From positions 744,001 to 808,000 of the forward strand of contig NZ_FODC01000003.1 of the NCBI RefSeq assembly GCF_900110275.1: a stretch of 64,000 bases of DNA, written 5' to 3'. Shown here piece after piece: positions 9,008 through 17,945 of the stretch. This stretch comes from Duganella sp. CF517. Lineage in GTDB: Bacteria; Pseudomonadota; Gammaproteobacteria; Burkholderiales; Burkholderiaceae_D. Numbering within the stretch: position 1 is the stretch's first letter; each line of letters begins with the position of its first letter. A program made the position numbers and the translations under genes. The notes under the pieces are model-generated. The model had not been told where the DNA came from. It saw only the letters and a program-made list of their open reading frames with translations, and searched no databases.

Positions 9008-10306
9008 TCACGCCCGCTGGTCGACGGGCGGCGTCGTTGCCGACAACGCCACCGCGCCAGATCGGTGCGCGCGGTGGATCGCGTACAGCACCAAACCCGC
9101 TATGGTACAAATGCCCGCCATCAGCATGAAGAAGCCTTGCGGCGTGACCCGCTCCCACAGGGCGCCGGCAAAGCCGGACAGCAGGTTGCCGGTGAACGAA
9201 CAAAAGAACCAGGCGGCGATGGTGGTGGCGGCGAAGCGCTTGGGCGCCAGGCTGGCGAACAGCCCGAGCCCGACCGGCAGGATGTACAGCTCGGCCAGCG
9301 TGAAGATGCCGAAGAACGCGACCAGCCACAGCCAGCTGATGGCGTAGCCGCCGGCGCCGCTGACGACGATCAACGCCGCCAGCAGGGCATAGGCGGCGCC
9401 GACGCCGATGGCGCCCATGCTCATGCGTTCAAGCGCCGGCGTCGCCCTGCCCCGGGCGGCGCGACTCGTCCACACGCGCACCAATATCGGACTGAGCAGG
9501 AAAACGAACATCGGATTGAGCGATTGGAACCAGGTGACCGGGATCGTCATCCCGAACGCCTGGCGTTCCACCGCCGCGTCGGCCCAGACGGCGAAGGTGT
9601 TGCCGGTCTGTTCGTAGGCGACACGGAACAACATGACCGCCAGCGCGACGGCGACCAGCATGCGGACGCTGCCGCCGCCGTCGCCGGCCGCCACCGGCTC
9701 GTGCCGCTCGACCGCCCTGGAGACCTCGGCGGGCAGATGCTTGCCGCCCAGAATGTAAATCGCCAAGCCCAGGCACATGCCGATGCCGGCCGCACCGAAA
9801 CCGTAATGCCAGCCGTACACCTCGCCGAGCGTGCCGCAAATCAACGGCGCAAGCAAGCCGCCGAGGTTGACGCCCACATAGTAGACATTGAACGCGGCGC
9901 CGGCGCGCGGATCACCCTTGGGGTACAGCAGCGGCACCTGGCTGGGCAGATTGGGCAGGAACAGCCCGTTGCCGATGGCGATGACGACCATCGCCGGGAA
10001 AAACAAGGCTTCGAACGCCATCATGAAATGGCCGACGGCCATCAGCGCGCCGCCCGCGATGACCGCCCGTTTGCGGCCCAGCCAGCGGTCTGCGATCAGG
10101 CCGCCGAAGATCGGCGTCAGGTAGACGCCGGCCGCGTAGGCGCCGAACACGATCGAGGAGAACGCCTGCGTGTAATGCAGCTCCTTGGTCATGTAATAGA
10201 TTTGCAGCGCGCGCATGCCGAAGAACGAGAACTTTTCCCACATCTCGGTCAGGAACAGTATCGTCAGGCCCTTGGGCTGGCCGAACCAGGTGTCGTTGTC
10301 ACGCAT
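9008..10306 (-). CDS. POT/PTR2-family proton-coupled peptide transporter
   Basis: The product has 432 residues and about 12 hydrophobic segments. Near the N-terminus EMWEKFSFFGMRAL matches the E-x-x-E-R/K-F-x-x-x-G motif of helix 1 in POT transporters. The segment around FNVYYVGVNLGG resembles the conserved PTR2 signature of helix 5. POT carriers import di- and tripeptides with protons across the inner membrane. MlrD of microcystin-degrading sphingomonads belongs to the same family. The gene lies 39 bases after the FAD oxidoreductase gene on the same strand and is probably co-transcribed with it. Within this cluster it would bring small peptides released in the periplasm into the cell. Substrate specificity cannot be read from the sequence. 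Confidence 0.87.
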   Translation of the reverse strand: MRDNDTWFGQPKGLTILFLTEMWEKFSFFGMRALQIYYMTKELHYTQAFSSIVFGAYAAGVYLTPIFGGLIADRWLGRKRAVIAGGALMAVGHFMMAFEALFFPAMVVIAIGNGLFLPNLPSQVPLLYPKGDPRAGAAFNVYYVGVNLGGLLAPLICGTLGEVYGWHYGFGAAGIGMCLGLAIYILGGKHLPAEVSRAVERHEPVAAGDGGGSVRMLVAVALAVMLFRVAYEQTGNTFAVWADAAVERQAFGMTIPVTWFQSLNPMFVFLLSPILVRVWTSRAARGRATPALERMSMGAIGVGAAYALLAALIVVSGAGGYAISWLWLVAFFGIFTLAELYILPVGLGLFASLAPKRFAATTIAAWFFCSFTGNLLSGFAGALWERVTPQGFFMLMAGICTIAGLVLYAIHRAHRSGAVALSATTPPVDQRA

Positions 10307-10345
10307 GATCGTCGTCCGCAGGCGGGACGGGCATGGCAGCGCGCG

Positions 10346-11479
10346 TCAACATGGGAAGCGCGCCGGACTGATACGGGCCGGGTCGAAGCCGGGCAAGGCC
10401 GGCAAGGCGCCGGCGCCCTCGCCCAATAACTCCGATGCGTAATAGCGGCCCGCGCCCGGCGCCGACTGGATGCCGTAGCCGCCCTGCCCCGCCGCCCAGA
10501 AGAAGTCGGGGACTTTGGGGTCGTATCCGCCGACCAGTTCGCCGTCGGCGACGAAGCTGCGCAGCCCGGCCCACACATGCGCCGGACGGCGGATGCGCAA
10601 GGTCGTCATGCGCTCGATGTTGTCGATGGCGATGGCGATGTCCAGTTCCTCGGCCTGGACGTCGTGCGGCGCGACCGGGTCGGCGTTGCACGGCGAGCCC
10701 AGCAGCATGCCGGCGTCGGGCTTGATGTAGAACGATTCCTGCACATCCAGAAACAGCGGCCAGTGCGACGAGGCGATGCCCTCGGGCGGCGCGAACAGGA
10801 AGGCGGAGCGGCGCTTGGGCACCAGGCCGACCGGGGCGGCGCCGGCCATCCGCGCGACGTCGTCGGCCCATGCGCCGGCGGCGTTGACGACCACCGGCGC
10901 CTGGTAGACGCTGCGCGCGGTGGTGACCGTCCACTGGCCGCCGGAGCGGCTCAGGCCGGTGACGGCGGCATCGTAAACGGTGCGTCCGCCATGCTGGCGC
11001 GTGCCGCGCAGGAAGCCTTGCAACAGCGCGTCGACATCGATGTCGGAGGCATCTTGTTCCAGCACGCCGCCGATGACGTGGTCCGGACGCAGCACCGGCA
11101 GGAATTCCATCGCCTCGCGCGCGTCCAGGCGCCGCGCCGCCGACGAGGTGGCGCGCACCGAGGCCTCGTGGGCGTCGAGCTCGGCCTCCTGGCCGGGGCC
11201 GGCGAACACGAAGGCGCCCCGTGGCGTCAGCAGCGGATGCTCGCAAAAGCCGGCCGGCGGATTCCTGAAGAAGTCGATGCCGGCGCGGGTCAGCGCCCGC
11301 ACCTGGTCGGGCCCGTAGCTTTCCATGAACAGCGCCGCCGAGCGTCCCGTGCTGTGATAGCCCGGCTGCGTTTCGGCCTCCAGCACGATCACGCGCGCCT
11401 GGCGCGACAGCCAGTAGGCGACCGAGGCGCCGCCGATGCCGGCGCCGATCACGATGAAGTCCGCGTTTTCCTGACTCAT
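10346..11479 (-). CDS. FAD-dependent oxidoreductase of the DAO/DadA type
   Basis: The product has 377 residues. The N-terminus carries the dinucleotide-binding GAGIGG motif at about 12-17 and an acidic residue at the end of the second strand (VLEAE). GYHSTGRSAALF follows, as is common in glycine/D-amino-acid oxidases (DAO fold). The expected reaction is oxidative deamination of an amino acid or N-methyl amino acid to a keto acid. A D-amino acid is a reasonable guess given the hydrolases nearby, but it is not shown by the sequence. The gene is the first of a two-gene unit with the POT transporter. Its promoter region carries an inverted repeat that recurs upstream of the TonB receptor at 20221. 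Confidence 0.83.
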   Translation of the reverse strand: MSQENADFIVIGAGIGGASVAYWLSRQARVIVLEAETQPGYHSTGRSAALFMESYGPDQVRALTRAGIDFFRNPPAGFCEHPLLTPRGAFVFAGPGQEAELDAHEASVRATSSAARRLDAREAMEFLPVLRPDHVIGGVLEQDASDIDVDALLQGFLRGTRQHGGRTVYDAAVTGLSRSGGQWTVTTARSVYQAPVVVNAAGAWADDVARMAGAAPVGLVPKRRSAFLFAPPEGIASSHWPLFLDVQESFYIKPDAGMLLGSPCNADPVAPHDVQAEELDIAIAIDNIERMTTLRIRRPAHVWAGLRSFVADGELVGGYDPKVPDFFWAAGQGGYGIQSAPGAGRYYASELLGEGAGALPALPGFDPARISPARFPC

Positions 11480-11490
11480 ACGACTCCTAT

Positions 11491-11509
11491 ATTTTCAAAA
11501 TAAGAAAAT
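11491..11509. promoter_or_regulatory. Inverted repeat ATTTTC-N7-GAAAAT upstream of the oxidoreductase gene
   Basis: ATTTTC at 11491-11496 and GAAAAT at 11504-11509 form a perfect inverted repeat with a 7-base spacer. It starts 12 bases upstream of the oxidoreductase start codon, in an AT-rich stretch that contrasts with its surroundings. The same TTTTC-N7-GAAAA spacing occurs at 20314-20330. It is a candidate operator for the XRE-cupin regulator encoded next door; binding is inferred. Confidence 0.45.
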
Positions 11510-11688
11510 TATTCTATATACGAAAGATAGGCGAGTACGGGGAACCGCGCAAGCGCTTTTTTGAATTTGCGCACGGACGTTGCGAATTGGGCGGCACGAC
11601 CCGGCCCGCCCTGCGGAAAACGGAGTGGAATCGGAATTTCGGAATTGGAGAATCGGAGCGGGCGCGCGGCGCCCGTTCCCGTACCGCG

Positions 11689-12381
11689 TTACTTCTTCGC
11701 TTTTTTGACGACCGGCGTCTGGGCCGGCGGCGCTTCCATCAGCGCGGTGTACATGGCTTCCTGGTTCGGCTCGTCGGAGGTGCAGACCGACAGCACGCGG
11801 CAGCATCCTTCGCCCACGGCGATATAGGCGTGCGCCATGCCGCTGTCGAAATAAATCGAATCGCCCGTCTCGAGCCGCGCCGGCGCGTACAGGTCGGTGT
11901 ACAGGTCGACCGTGCCTTCGAGCACCATGGCGAACTCCTCGCCGGGATGGCTGATCATCTCGCCGAACTCGGCCAGCGAGCGGGTATGGATCTCGGCGAT
12001 GATGGGCACGGCGCGCTTGTTGAGCAGGTCCGCCGCCGGGTACAGGTGCGAGTAATTGGGCGTATTGATGGCGTAGCCGGTGCCGCGACGGTTGATGCTG
12101 CGGCGCCCGCTGGCGGCGGGCGCGGCCGGCTTGCCGACCGCCGCCGCGCCGCTGAACAGCTGCGAAATGTCGACCTCGAGCGCGTTGCAGATGCGCAGCA
12201 ACTTGTCATAGCTGAGCGACATCTTGTTGTTCTCGATCTTGGAAATCGTCGACATCGGCATGCCGCTGCGGGCGCCCGCCTCGATCAGGGTCATCCCGCG
12301 TTCCTTGCGGATGCGCCGGAGCGATTCGCCCAGATCGCCGTCCCGTTCCGTGCCGTGCGTGCTCGCGCGTTTAGTGGCCAT
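11689..12381 (-). CDS. XRE-family regulator with C-terminal cupin sensor domain
   Basis: The product has 230 residues. Residues about 17-75 form a Cro/CI-type helix-turn-helix (LRRIRKERGMTLIEAGARSG, then MSTISKIENNK). After an Ala/Gly linker, residues about 130-215 look like a cupin barrel with HPGEEFAMVLEGTVDLY, DSIYFDSGMAHAY and a C-terminal CRVL strand. This HTH-cupin architecture is common in regulators of amino-acid and peptide catabolism, where the cupin binds the effector. The gene sits between the M81 peptidase gene (77 bases upstream) and the oxidoreductase-transporter pair (209 bases downstream), all on the same strand. It is the obvious candidate to control the cluster. A Lys-rich tail ends the protein. 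Confidence 0.88.
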   Translation of the reverse strand: MATKRASTHGTERDGDLGESLRRIRKERGMTLIEAGARSGMPMSTISKIENNKMSLSYDKLLRICNALEVDISQLFSGAAAVGKPAAPAASGRRSINRRGTGYAINTPNYSHLYPAADLLNKRAVPIIAEIHTRSLAEFGEMISHPGEEFAMVLEGTVDLYTDLYAPARLETGDSIYFDSGMAHAYIAVGEGCCRVLSVCTSDEPNQEAMYTALMEAPPAQTPVVKKAKK

Positions 12382-12458
12382 GCGTATTCCCTGTAAGAGC
12401 GCTTATTATAGACGCCCTTGCCCGGATTGAAAACTCGGTGCGCCGCTTTTCCAGGATG

Positions 12459-13946
12459 CTAAATTCCTGCCGCCCCATGCGGGTTCGCCACCCGGGGCCA
12501 ATGGTCGAGCGGGAACAACTTATATGGAATGGCGGCGAAGTCGAAATCCATCGCGCCGGGCGTGCTGACGTAGTACACGCGGCGCGCCAGCGGGGCGAAA
12601 TCGGCGTAAAAATGCTGCGTCGATTTGACCACGACGAAGGCCTTATCGGCCAGGTCGATACCGATGCCGGTAAAGGCATCGGTGCCGTAGGTCTGCGTGC
12701 GGATCGACGACAGCAGCAGGTGCACGCCGTTGGCCGCCTCGACCCAGACGCAGTCGCCCAGCCGCTCGCGCGCGCCCAGCGCGCCCTGGCTGTGGTTGGC
12801 GGCGACGGCGCGCACCGTCACGCGCAGGTCGACCGGCAGGCCGGACGCCGGCCCGCATTTGCCGCCGACGCGCAAGTCGAGTTGCGCGCCGACGCCGGCG
12901 CTCCTGCAAATATGCACCGCGCCCAGGTCCCAGATGGCGCCGAGGGCGACATTGGCGATGCCGCGTTCGATCAGCCGGCGCAAGATGAACGTGCTGTCGC
13001 CGGCCGCGCCGCCGCCCGGGTTGTCCGAGATATCGGCCAGCACCACCGGGCCTGCCGCCGGCGCATGATCGCGCGCGCCGTCGAGCGCATGGTCGAGCGC
13101 TTCATCGACACCGACCACCTCCGGCCCGCTGCGCTCGCGCAACGACCAGAAATCGCGTCCGAGCCGCCCGGCCACCGCGCGCGCCAGGTCCAGATCGTTG
13201 TCGGTCACCACCCACAGCTTGGCGCCCGCCTCCGGCACGTCGCCCCACGGAAAACTGTGGCCGAGCGACACCGACAGCACGCCGGGTTCGCGCTCCGTCT
13301 CGGCCATGCGCGCGACGAAGCCGCGCATCGGCTCGCGCGTGGTGTGCCACAGGCCCATCATCTTGCAGTCGAAGACGGCGGTGACGGGGCGCACGCGCCG
13401 CGCCGCCGTGTCCACCAGCAGCCGGTACAACTCGCGGCCGCGCTCCTCGGTGTCGGTGTGCGGATACTCCTTGAAAGCGATGACGACGTCGGCCGCGGCG
13501 TGCAGCTGGCGCGTGAAGTGGCAATGCAGGTCGAGCTCGACACCGACGGCCACGTCCGGGCCGACGACCTCGCGGATGCGCGCCGCCAGGTCGCCCTCGC
13601 AATTGTCGTAACCCTCGGCAACCATGGCGCCGTGCAGCAGCAGTTGCACGGCGTCGACCGGCAGCGCCGCGCGCAGGTCGGCCAGGATCTCGTCGCGCAA
13701 AGCCTCGTACACGTGGCGCACCGTGCGCCCGCCCGGCTGGGCCAGCGTACACAGGCTTTCGACGACCTCGCCGCCATCGGCCTCGATCAGCCCGCGCAGG
13801 AAGCGCAGGAACGATCCCGTGCCCTCGGGATCGCGACGGCTGGCGTCGCCGTGGAAGATGCCGATGCCCTCGAAGTCGCCGAGGCCCGTCGGCGCGGCGG
13901 CGAAGGTATTGGTCTCGGTGGCGAAATGGGCGATAAAGAATTTCAT
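12459..13946 (-). CDS. M81-family metallopeptidase, MlrC-like
   Basis: The product has 495 residues. The start FFIAHFATETNTF and the segments LLHGAMVAEGYDNCEGD, VELDLHCHFT and ADISDNPGGGAAGDST are characteristic of the M81/MlrC family. Its founding member, microcystinase C, hydrolyses linear peptides bearing unusual amino acids in microcystin breakdown. No signal peptide is seen, so it should act in the cytoplasm after uptake. The gene lies 28 bases after the first S12 hydrolase gene and is probably the last gene of the receptor-hydrolase operon. Length is close to that expected for the family. The real substrate is unknown; homologues occur in many bacteria that do not degrade microcystin. 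Confidence 0.88.
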   Translation of the reverse strand: MKFFIAHFATETNTFAAAPTGLGDFEGIGIFHGDASRRDPEGTGSFLRFLRGLIEADGGEVVESLCTLAQPGGRTVRHVYEALRDEILADLRAALPVDAVQLLLHGAMVAEGYDNCEGDLAARIREVVGPDVAVGVELDLHCHFTRQLHAAADVVIAFKEYPHTDTEERGRELYRLLVDTAARRVRPVTAVFDCKMMGLWHTTREPMRGFVARMAETEREPGVLSVSLGHSFPWGDVPEAGAKLWVVTDNDLDLARAVAGRLGRDFWSLRERSGPEVVGVDEALDHALDGARDHAPAAGPVVLADISDNPGGGAAGDSTFILRRLIERGIANVALGAIWDLGAVHICRSAGVGAQLDLRVGGKCGPASGLPVDLRVTVRAVAANHSQGALGARERLGDCVWVEAANGVHLLLSSIRTQTYGTDAFTGIGIDLADKAFVVVKSTQHFYADFAPLARRVYYVSTPGAMDFDFAAIPYKLFPLDHWPRVANPHGAAGI

Positions 13947-13974
13947 GTGCTGCTCCGGTGCCTGTCGCTTGGGT

Positions 13975-15960
13975 TTAATAATTGAGGTTCCACGTCATCA
14001 ACTGCCCGACAACGCCGATCCACACCACGCCCAGCAAGGCCAGCGCCACCAGCACGGCCCACACGCGCGTCAGTCGGGTGGCGCCGGCGCGCGGCAGGCG
14101 CCACGCTACCCATACGCCGACAACCGCAGCGGCCACGGCCAGCAGGCCGCTCACCTCGAGCAGGCCCACCACCCAGTCGATCGCCGTGCGGTAGACGCCA
14201 ACATCGGTGCTGAGCAAAGGCATGATCAGCAAGAACCACGCGCCCAGATACAGCAAAGCCACGACGACTGCGCCGCGCTGCAGCGCGCGCAGCCGCCGCA
14301 GTTCGGGCGTGGCGCCGCTGGTGGCGCGGTCGGCGCGGCGCAACAGAGCGCCCAGCGGCCATGCCACCAGCGCACACAACAGCATCGCTACCGAAAACAC
14401 CAGCACGCCGAGGTTGAGCGCCGCCGACCGGGTCGCCGGTCCCTGCTGCAGCACCGACACCGGATTTTCGCTGTCGATGACGGTCTTGACGCCATCGACT
14501 TCGGTGAGCATCAGCGTCTGCTGGCCGCCAACCTTGCACCAGCGCTGAGGACCGGTTTCACGGTAGGTGGCCGTGCCGCCGGTCGCCTCGGGCGCCGTGA
14601 TGGTGCCGTCGGGGTTGGCCGTGATGGTGCTCTGTTGCAGCAGATAGAGCAGGCTCAGGAAGCCGTGTTCCACGCGGCGCGAACTTTGGTAACTTCCCGC
14701 GATGCGCTGCGCGTCGGCCACGGCCGATTTCAGCGCGGGTTCCACGGCTGCGGGCGCGGCGGGGAAGTAGCGGTCCATGAAGCCGTCGAACAGCTCCTTG
14801 CGCGCGCCGTAGACGGCGTCGTCCTTGCCACGGCTGTTGAAGGTGAAGAAGATGCCGACGCCCTCCCCCGGCAGCAGGTTCATCTCGGTGTGGTAGACGA
14901 TGGTGTCGCCGCCGTGGCCGATGACCTCGCGGCCGTTCTGCGTACCCCGGAAGAAGCCATGCGCCATCACGCCGAAACCGGGCGGCGCCGATTCGCTGGG
15001 GCTGTGCATGCGGGCCGTCGTGGCGGCGTCGAGGATGCGGGCGCCGTCGACCGCGCCCTGGCCCAGGTGGGCCAGCATGAAGCGCGACATGTCGGCGGCG
15101 GTGGTGGACACCGAGCCGGCCGGCGCCGTGATCACCAGTTCGAATTCGGACGGCGGTTCGCCGGCGGTGCGGTAGCCCTTCGACAGCCGGCCCGGGAAAC
15201 CCTTGGGCAGCGGCTGGACGAAGGTCGAATGCAGCATGCCCAGCGGGCGGAAGATATGGCGCTCGACATAGGTCTCGAATGGCTCGCCGGAGACGCGCTG
15301 GACAATGTAACCGGCCAGCGCGACGCCGTAGTTCGAATACGCCGGCACGGCGCCCGGCGCGAACAGCATCGGGCGCGGATGCTCTTTCAAATAGCGCTCG
15401 GTGCTCTGCGCCTGCGCCGGATCGAAGCCGAGCAAGTCCTTGATGCCCTCCTCGAAGCCGGCGCGGTGGTTCATCAGGTGGCGCATCGTCACCGGCTTGC
15501 CGAAGCGCTCGTCGATTTTGAAGTCCAGGTAATCGTTGACGCTGCGGTCGAGGTCGATCTTGCCCTGTCGCACCAGCTGCATGACGGCCGTCCAGGTGAA
15601 CAGCTTGGACGTCGAGCCGGGCCGCACCAGCGAGGTGGCCGGGTCCATCGGCACGGCGGCGGCGACGTCGGCCAGGCCGTAACCCTTCTCCAACAGCACC
15701 TTGCCGTCCTTGACGACACTGATGACCAGGCCGGCGATCTCGCCGCTCTTGAGCGCGTACGGCACCCTGCCGTCAAGCCAGGCCGACAAGTCGGTCGCGT
15801 CGAGCGCCCGACCGGTGGCGGCGCCCGTCCCGCTGCCGCCGGGCGCGGACGCCGCCGGCGGCATTGGCGGCACTTGCGGATCGATGGCCGGGGTTTGTGC
15901 CGCCGCGCCCAGCGCCAGGCAGAGCATGGCGGCGGCGGGGAAAATGCTGCGTAGTTTCAT
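13975..15960 (-). CDS. Exported S12 (beta-lactamase fold) serine hydrolase with C-terminal membrane domain
   Basis: The product has 661 residues. A signal peptide is visible (MKLRSIFPAAAMLCLALGAAAQ). The S12 core runs from about 50 to 390 with the catalytic S-x-x-K in GSTSK, the Y-x-N in YSNYG and a GHGGDT motif in place of KTG. About 80 residues of a lipocalin-like region follow. The last 170 residues hold about four membrane segments. The catalytic domain should face the periplasm, anchored in the inner membrane. The S12 family includes D-aminopeptidases, D,D-peptidases, esterases and MlrB. A closely similar gene lies 20 bases upstream, so this looks like a tandem duplication. It is part of the receptor-hydrolase-M81 operon. 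Confidence 0.88.
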   Translation of the reverse strand: MKLRSIFPAAAMLCLALGAAAQTPAIDPQVPPMPPAASAPGGSGTGAATGRALDATDLSAWLDGRVPYALKSGEIAGLVISVVKDGKVLLEKGYGLADVAAAVPMDPATSLVRPGSTSKLFTWTAVMQLVRQGKIDLDRSVNDYLDFKIDERFGKPVTMRHLMNHRAGFEEGIKDLLGFDPAQAQSTERYLKEHPRPMLFAPGAVPAYSNYGVALAGYIVQRVSGEPFETYVERHIFRPLGMLHSTFVQPLPKGFPGRLSKGYRTAGEPPSEFELVITAPAGSVSTTAADMSRFMLAHLGQGAVDGARILDAATTARMHSPSESAPPGFGVMAHGFFRGTQNGREVIGHGGDTIVYHTEMNLLPGEGVGIFFTFNSRGKDDAVYGARKELFDGFMDRYFPAAPAAVEPALKSAVADAQRIAGSYQSSRRVEHGFLSLLYLLQQSTITANPDGTITAPEATGGTATYRETGPQRWCKVGGQQTLMLTEVDGVKTVIDSENPVSVLQQGPATRSAALNLGVLVFSVAMLLCALVAWPLGALLRRADRATSGATPELRRLRALQRGAVVVALLYLGAWFLLIMPLLSTDVGVYRTAIDWVVGLLEVSGLLAVAAAVVGVWVAWRLPRAGATRLTRVWAVLVALALLGVVWIGVVGQLMTWNLNY

Positions 15961-15980
15961 CGGTTGGTCCTTCGCGCGGA

Positions 15981-17945
15981 TCAGTAGTGTGGGTTAAAGC
16001 TGAGCAAATGGTGATACCAGCCGATCGCCACCAGCACGGCGAACGACAGCACCCACAGCAGGGCCAACGCCTTCGCCGCGTTGCCGCCGCCGGCGAAGGC
16101 GACGCGGGCATGCCACAGCGCCGCCAGCAGGCCGCCGACGAAAGCCACGAAGGTGCAGGCCTGCGCCAGGGTCAGCAGCAAGCTGGGGTCGAGTTCCTCG
16201 GTCATGGCGACGGTGACCGTCCACAAGCCAATACTGACGAACACCAGCCAGCTGGCGATCCGCACCCAGAGCACCGTACGCGACGGCGGCGGCGCGCCGT
16301 GACGGCGCCGCTGCAGCGCGGCGACCGGCCACACCAGGGCCGTCAGTGCGGCAACGCCGAGCGCGCCCAGCAGCAGCACCAACGCGGTGGTGCCGGCCAT
16401 GAACGGCACCGGTTCGAACACGAAGGCGAACGCGTATGGCTCCAGCCCCCAGCGCACCACCTTGCCATCCTTGACGGTGGCCTGCAGGCGCCCCTTGCCG
16501 TGCTCCTCCTGCCACAGGAACGGGCGCACCTCGCGGAAGACGCCGCGGCTGCCGCCGATCTGGATCGCCACGCGGCCCTGCTCGATGGCCTCCACCTTCA
16601 ACGGACTGAGCAACTGCAGCAGCGACAGGAAGGTCGAGTCCTCGCGGCGGGTGGTGCGGTAGGCGCCGGCCAGCATGGCGGCGTGCGCTTCGGCCGTGGC
16701 CAGGTCGACGCCGGGCCCGGCCGGCGGGCGCGTGTCGGGCAGGTAGCGGTCGGCGAACTCGCGGTACAGGTGCTCGCGCAGCCACTTGCCCTGGTCGTGG
16801 CGGCCGGGCGAGTTGACCGACACGTACAGGCCGACGCCGTCGTCCGGCAGCAGGATCAGGTCGGAGTGGAACATATTGGTGTCGCCGCCGTGGCCCACGG
16901 CGCGGTGGCCGTTCATGTCCTGCTGGTAAAAGCCCAGGCCGATGCCGTTGAGGTCCGGCATGGCGCGCGTGATCTTGGTCTGCATCAGGGCGACCGTCTC
17001 CGCGCGCAGGATGCGCTTGCCGTCGAGCTCGCCTTGGCCGAGGTAGGCCAGCATGAAGCGCGCCATGTCGGAACCGGTCGCCGCCAGGCTGCCGGCCGGC
17101 GGCATGTTGACGACCTCGTATCCCTTGGCAGCGTCGTCGGCGCTCGGGTAGCCGCGCGACATCATGTCTTGCAGCGCCGCCGGCAACGGCTGGCGGAACG
17201 TCGCGTGGCGCATCCCGAGCGGCGCGAAGATCTGCTGTTCGATGTAGTCGTCGAACGGCTTGCCGGAAACGCGCTGGACGATGTAGCCGGCCAGCGACGT
17301 GGCCCAGTTCGAATAGCCGGCGGTGGTACCCGGGTCGTAGATGTAGGGCGGGATGTATTCCTTGAGCACCTTGCCGGTGTCGGGCGTCGGCGCGTCGTAG
17401 ACGATCAGCGCGCGGCCGGCCTCCTCCAGGCCGGTGGTGTGGGTCATCACGTGGCGCAGCGTCAGCGCCTTGCCGTTGCGCGAGGGCACCTTGAAGTCGA
17501 GGTAGCGGTTGAGGTCGACGTCGAGGTCGAGCTTGCCCTGCTCCACCAATTGCATCACCGCCGTCCACGTGAACAGCTTGGAGATCGAGCCGGGCCGGAA
17601 CAAGGTCGCGGCGGGGTCGACCGGCACCGATTTGTCGCGGTCGGCGTAGCCGTAGCCTTTTTGCAGCAACGGCTTGCCGTCCTTGACCAGCACCACCACC
17701 GCGCCGGGCACGCCGGCGATGCGCAAGGCGGTCGGCATCATGCCGTCGAGCCACGCTTCAACCTCGGCCGGCGTCATCGCCCGCGCCGCGGGGGACGCCG
17801 GCATGGGCGTCGCCGGCGCGGGCGCGGGCGCGGCAGGCGCCACCGCCGCCGCTGGCGTGGTGGGCGGCGTTTGCGCCAGCGCCGTCACGCAACCGGCGGC
17901 CAGGGCCAGCGCGGCCAGCCATTTCTCCATCGACAGGCGCGCCAT
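15981..17945 (-). CDS. Second exported S12 serine hydrolase with C-terminal membrane domain
   Basis: The product has 654 residues if translation starts at the ATG at 17943-17945, which shares one base with the receptor stop (TGATG). Another ATG five codons later precedes a better-shaped signal peptide (EKWLAALALAAGCVTALAQ). A long Ala/Pro linker precedes the S12 core with GSISK (S-x-x-K), YSNWA (Y-x-N) and GHGGDTN. Four membrane segments end the protein. Domain order and many segments match the neighbouring hydrolase at 13975-15960, so the two are paralogues. Overlap with the TonB receptor gene indicates coupled translation and joint function: cleavage of an imported compound in the periplasm. 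Substrate unknown; peptide, D-peptide or ester are all possible. Confidence 0.87.
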   Translation of the reverse strand: MARLSMEKWLAALALAAGCVTALAQTPPTTPAAAVAPAAPAPAPATPMPASPAARAMTPAEVEAWLDGMMPTALRIAGVPGAVVVLVKDGKPLLQKGYGYADRDKSVPVDPAATLFRPGSISKLFTWTAVMQLVEQGKLDLDVDLNRYLDFKVPSRNGKALTLRHVMTHTTGLEEAGRALIVYDAPTPDTGKVLKEYIPPYIYDPGTTAGYSNWATSLAGYIVQRVSGKPFDDYIEQQIFAPLGMRHATFRQPLPAALQDMMSRGYPSADDAAKGYEVVNMPPAGSLAATGSDMARFMLAYLGQGELDGKRILRAETVALMQTKITRAMPDLNGIGLGFYQQDMNGHRAVGHGGDTNMFHSDLILLPDDGVGLYVSVNSPGRHDQGKWLREHLYREFADRYLPDTRPPAGPGVDLATAEAHAAMLAGAYRTTRREDSTFLSLLQLLSPLKVEAIEQGRVAIQIGGSRGVFREVRPFLWQEEHGKGRLQATVKDGKVVRWGLEPYAFAFVFEPVPFMAGTTALVLLLGALGVAALTALVWPVAALQRRRHGAPPPSRTVLWVRIASWLVFVSIGLWTVTVAMTEELDPSLLLTLAQACTFVAFVGGLLAALWHARVAFAGGGNAAKALALLWVLSFAVLVAIGWYHHLLSFNPHY

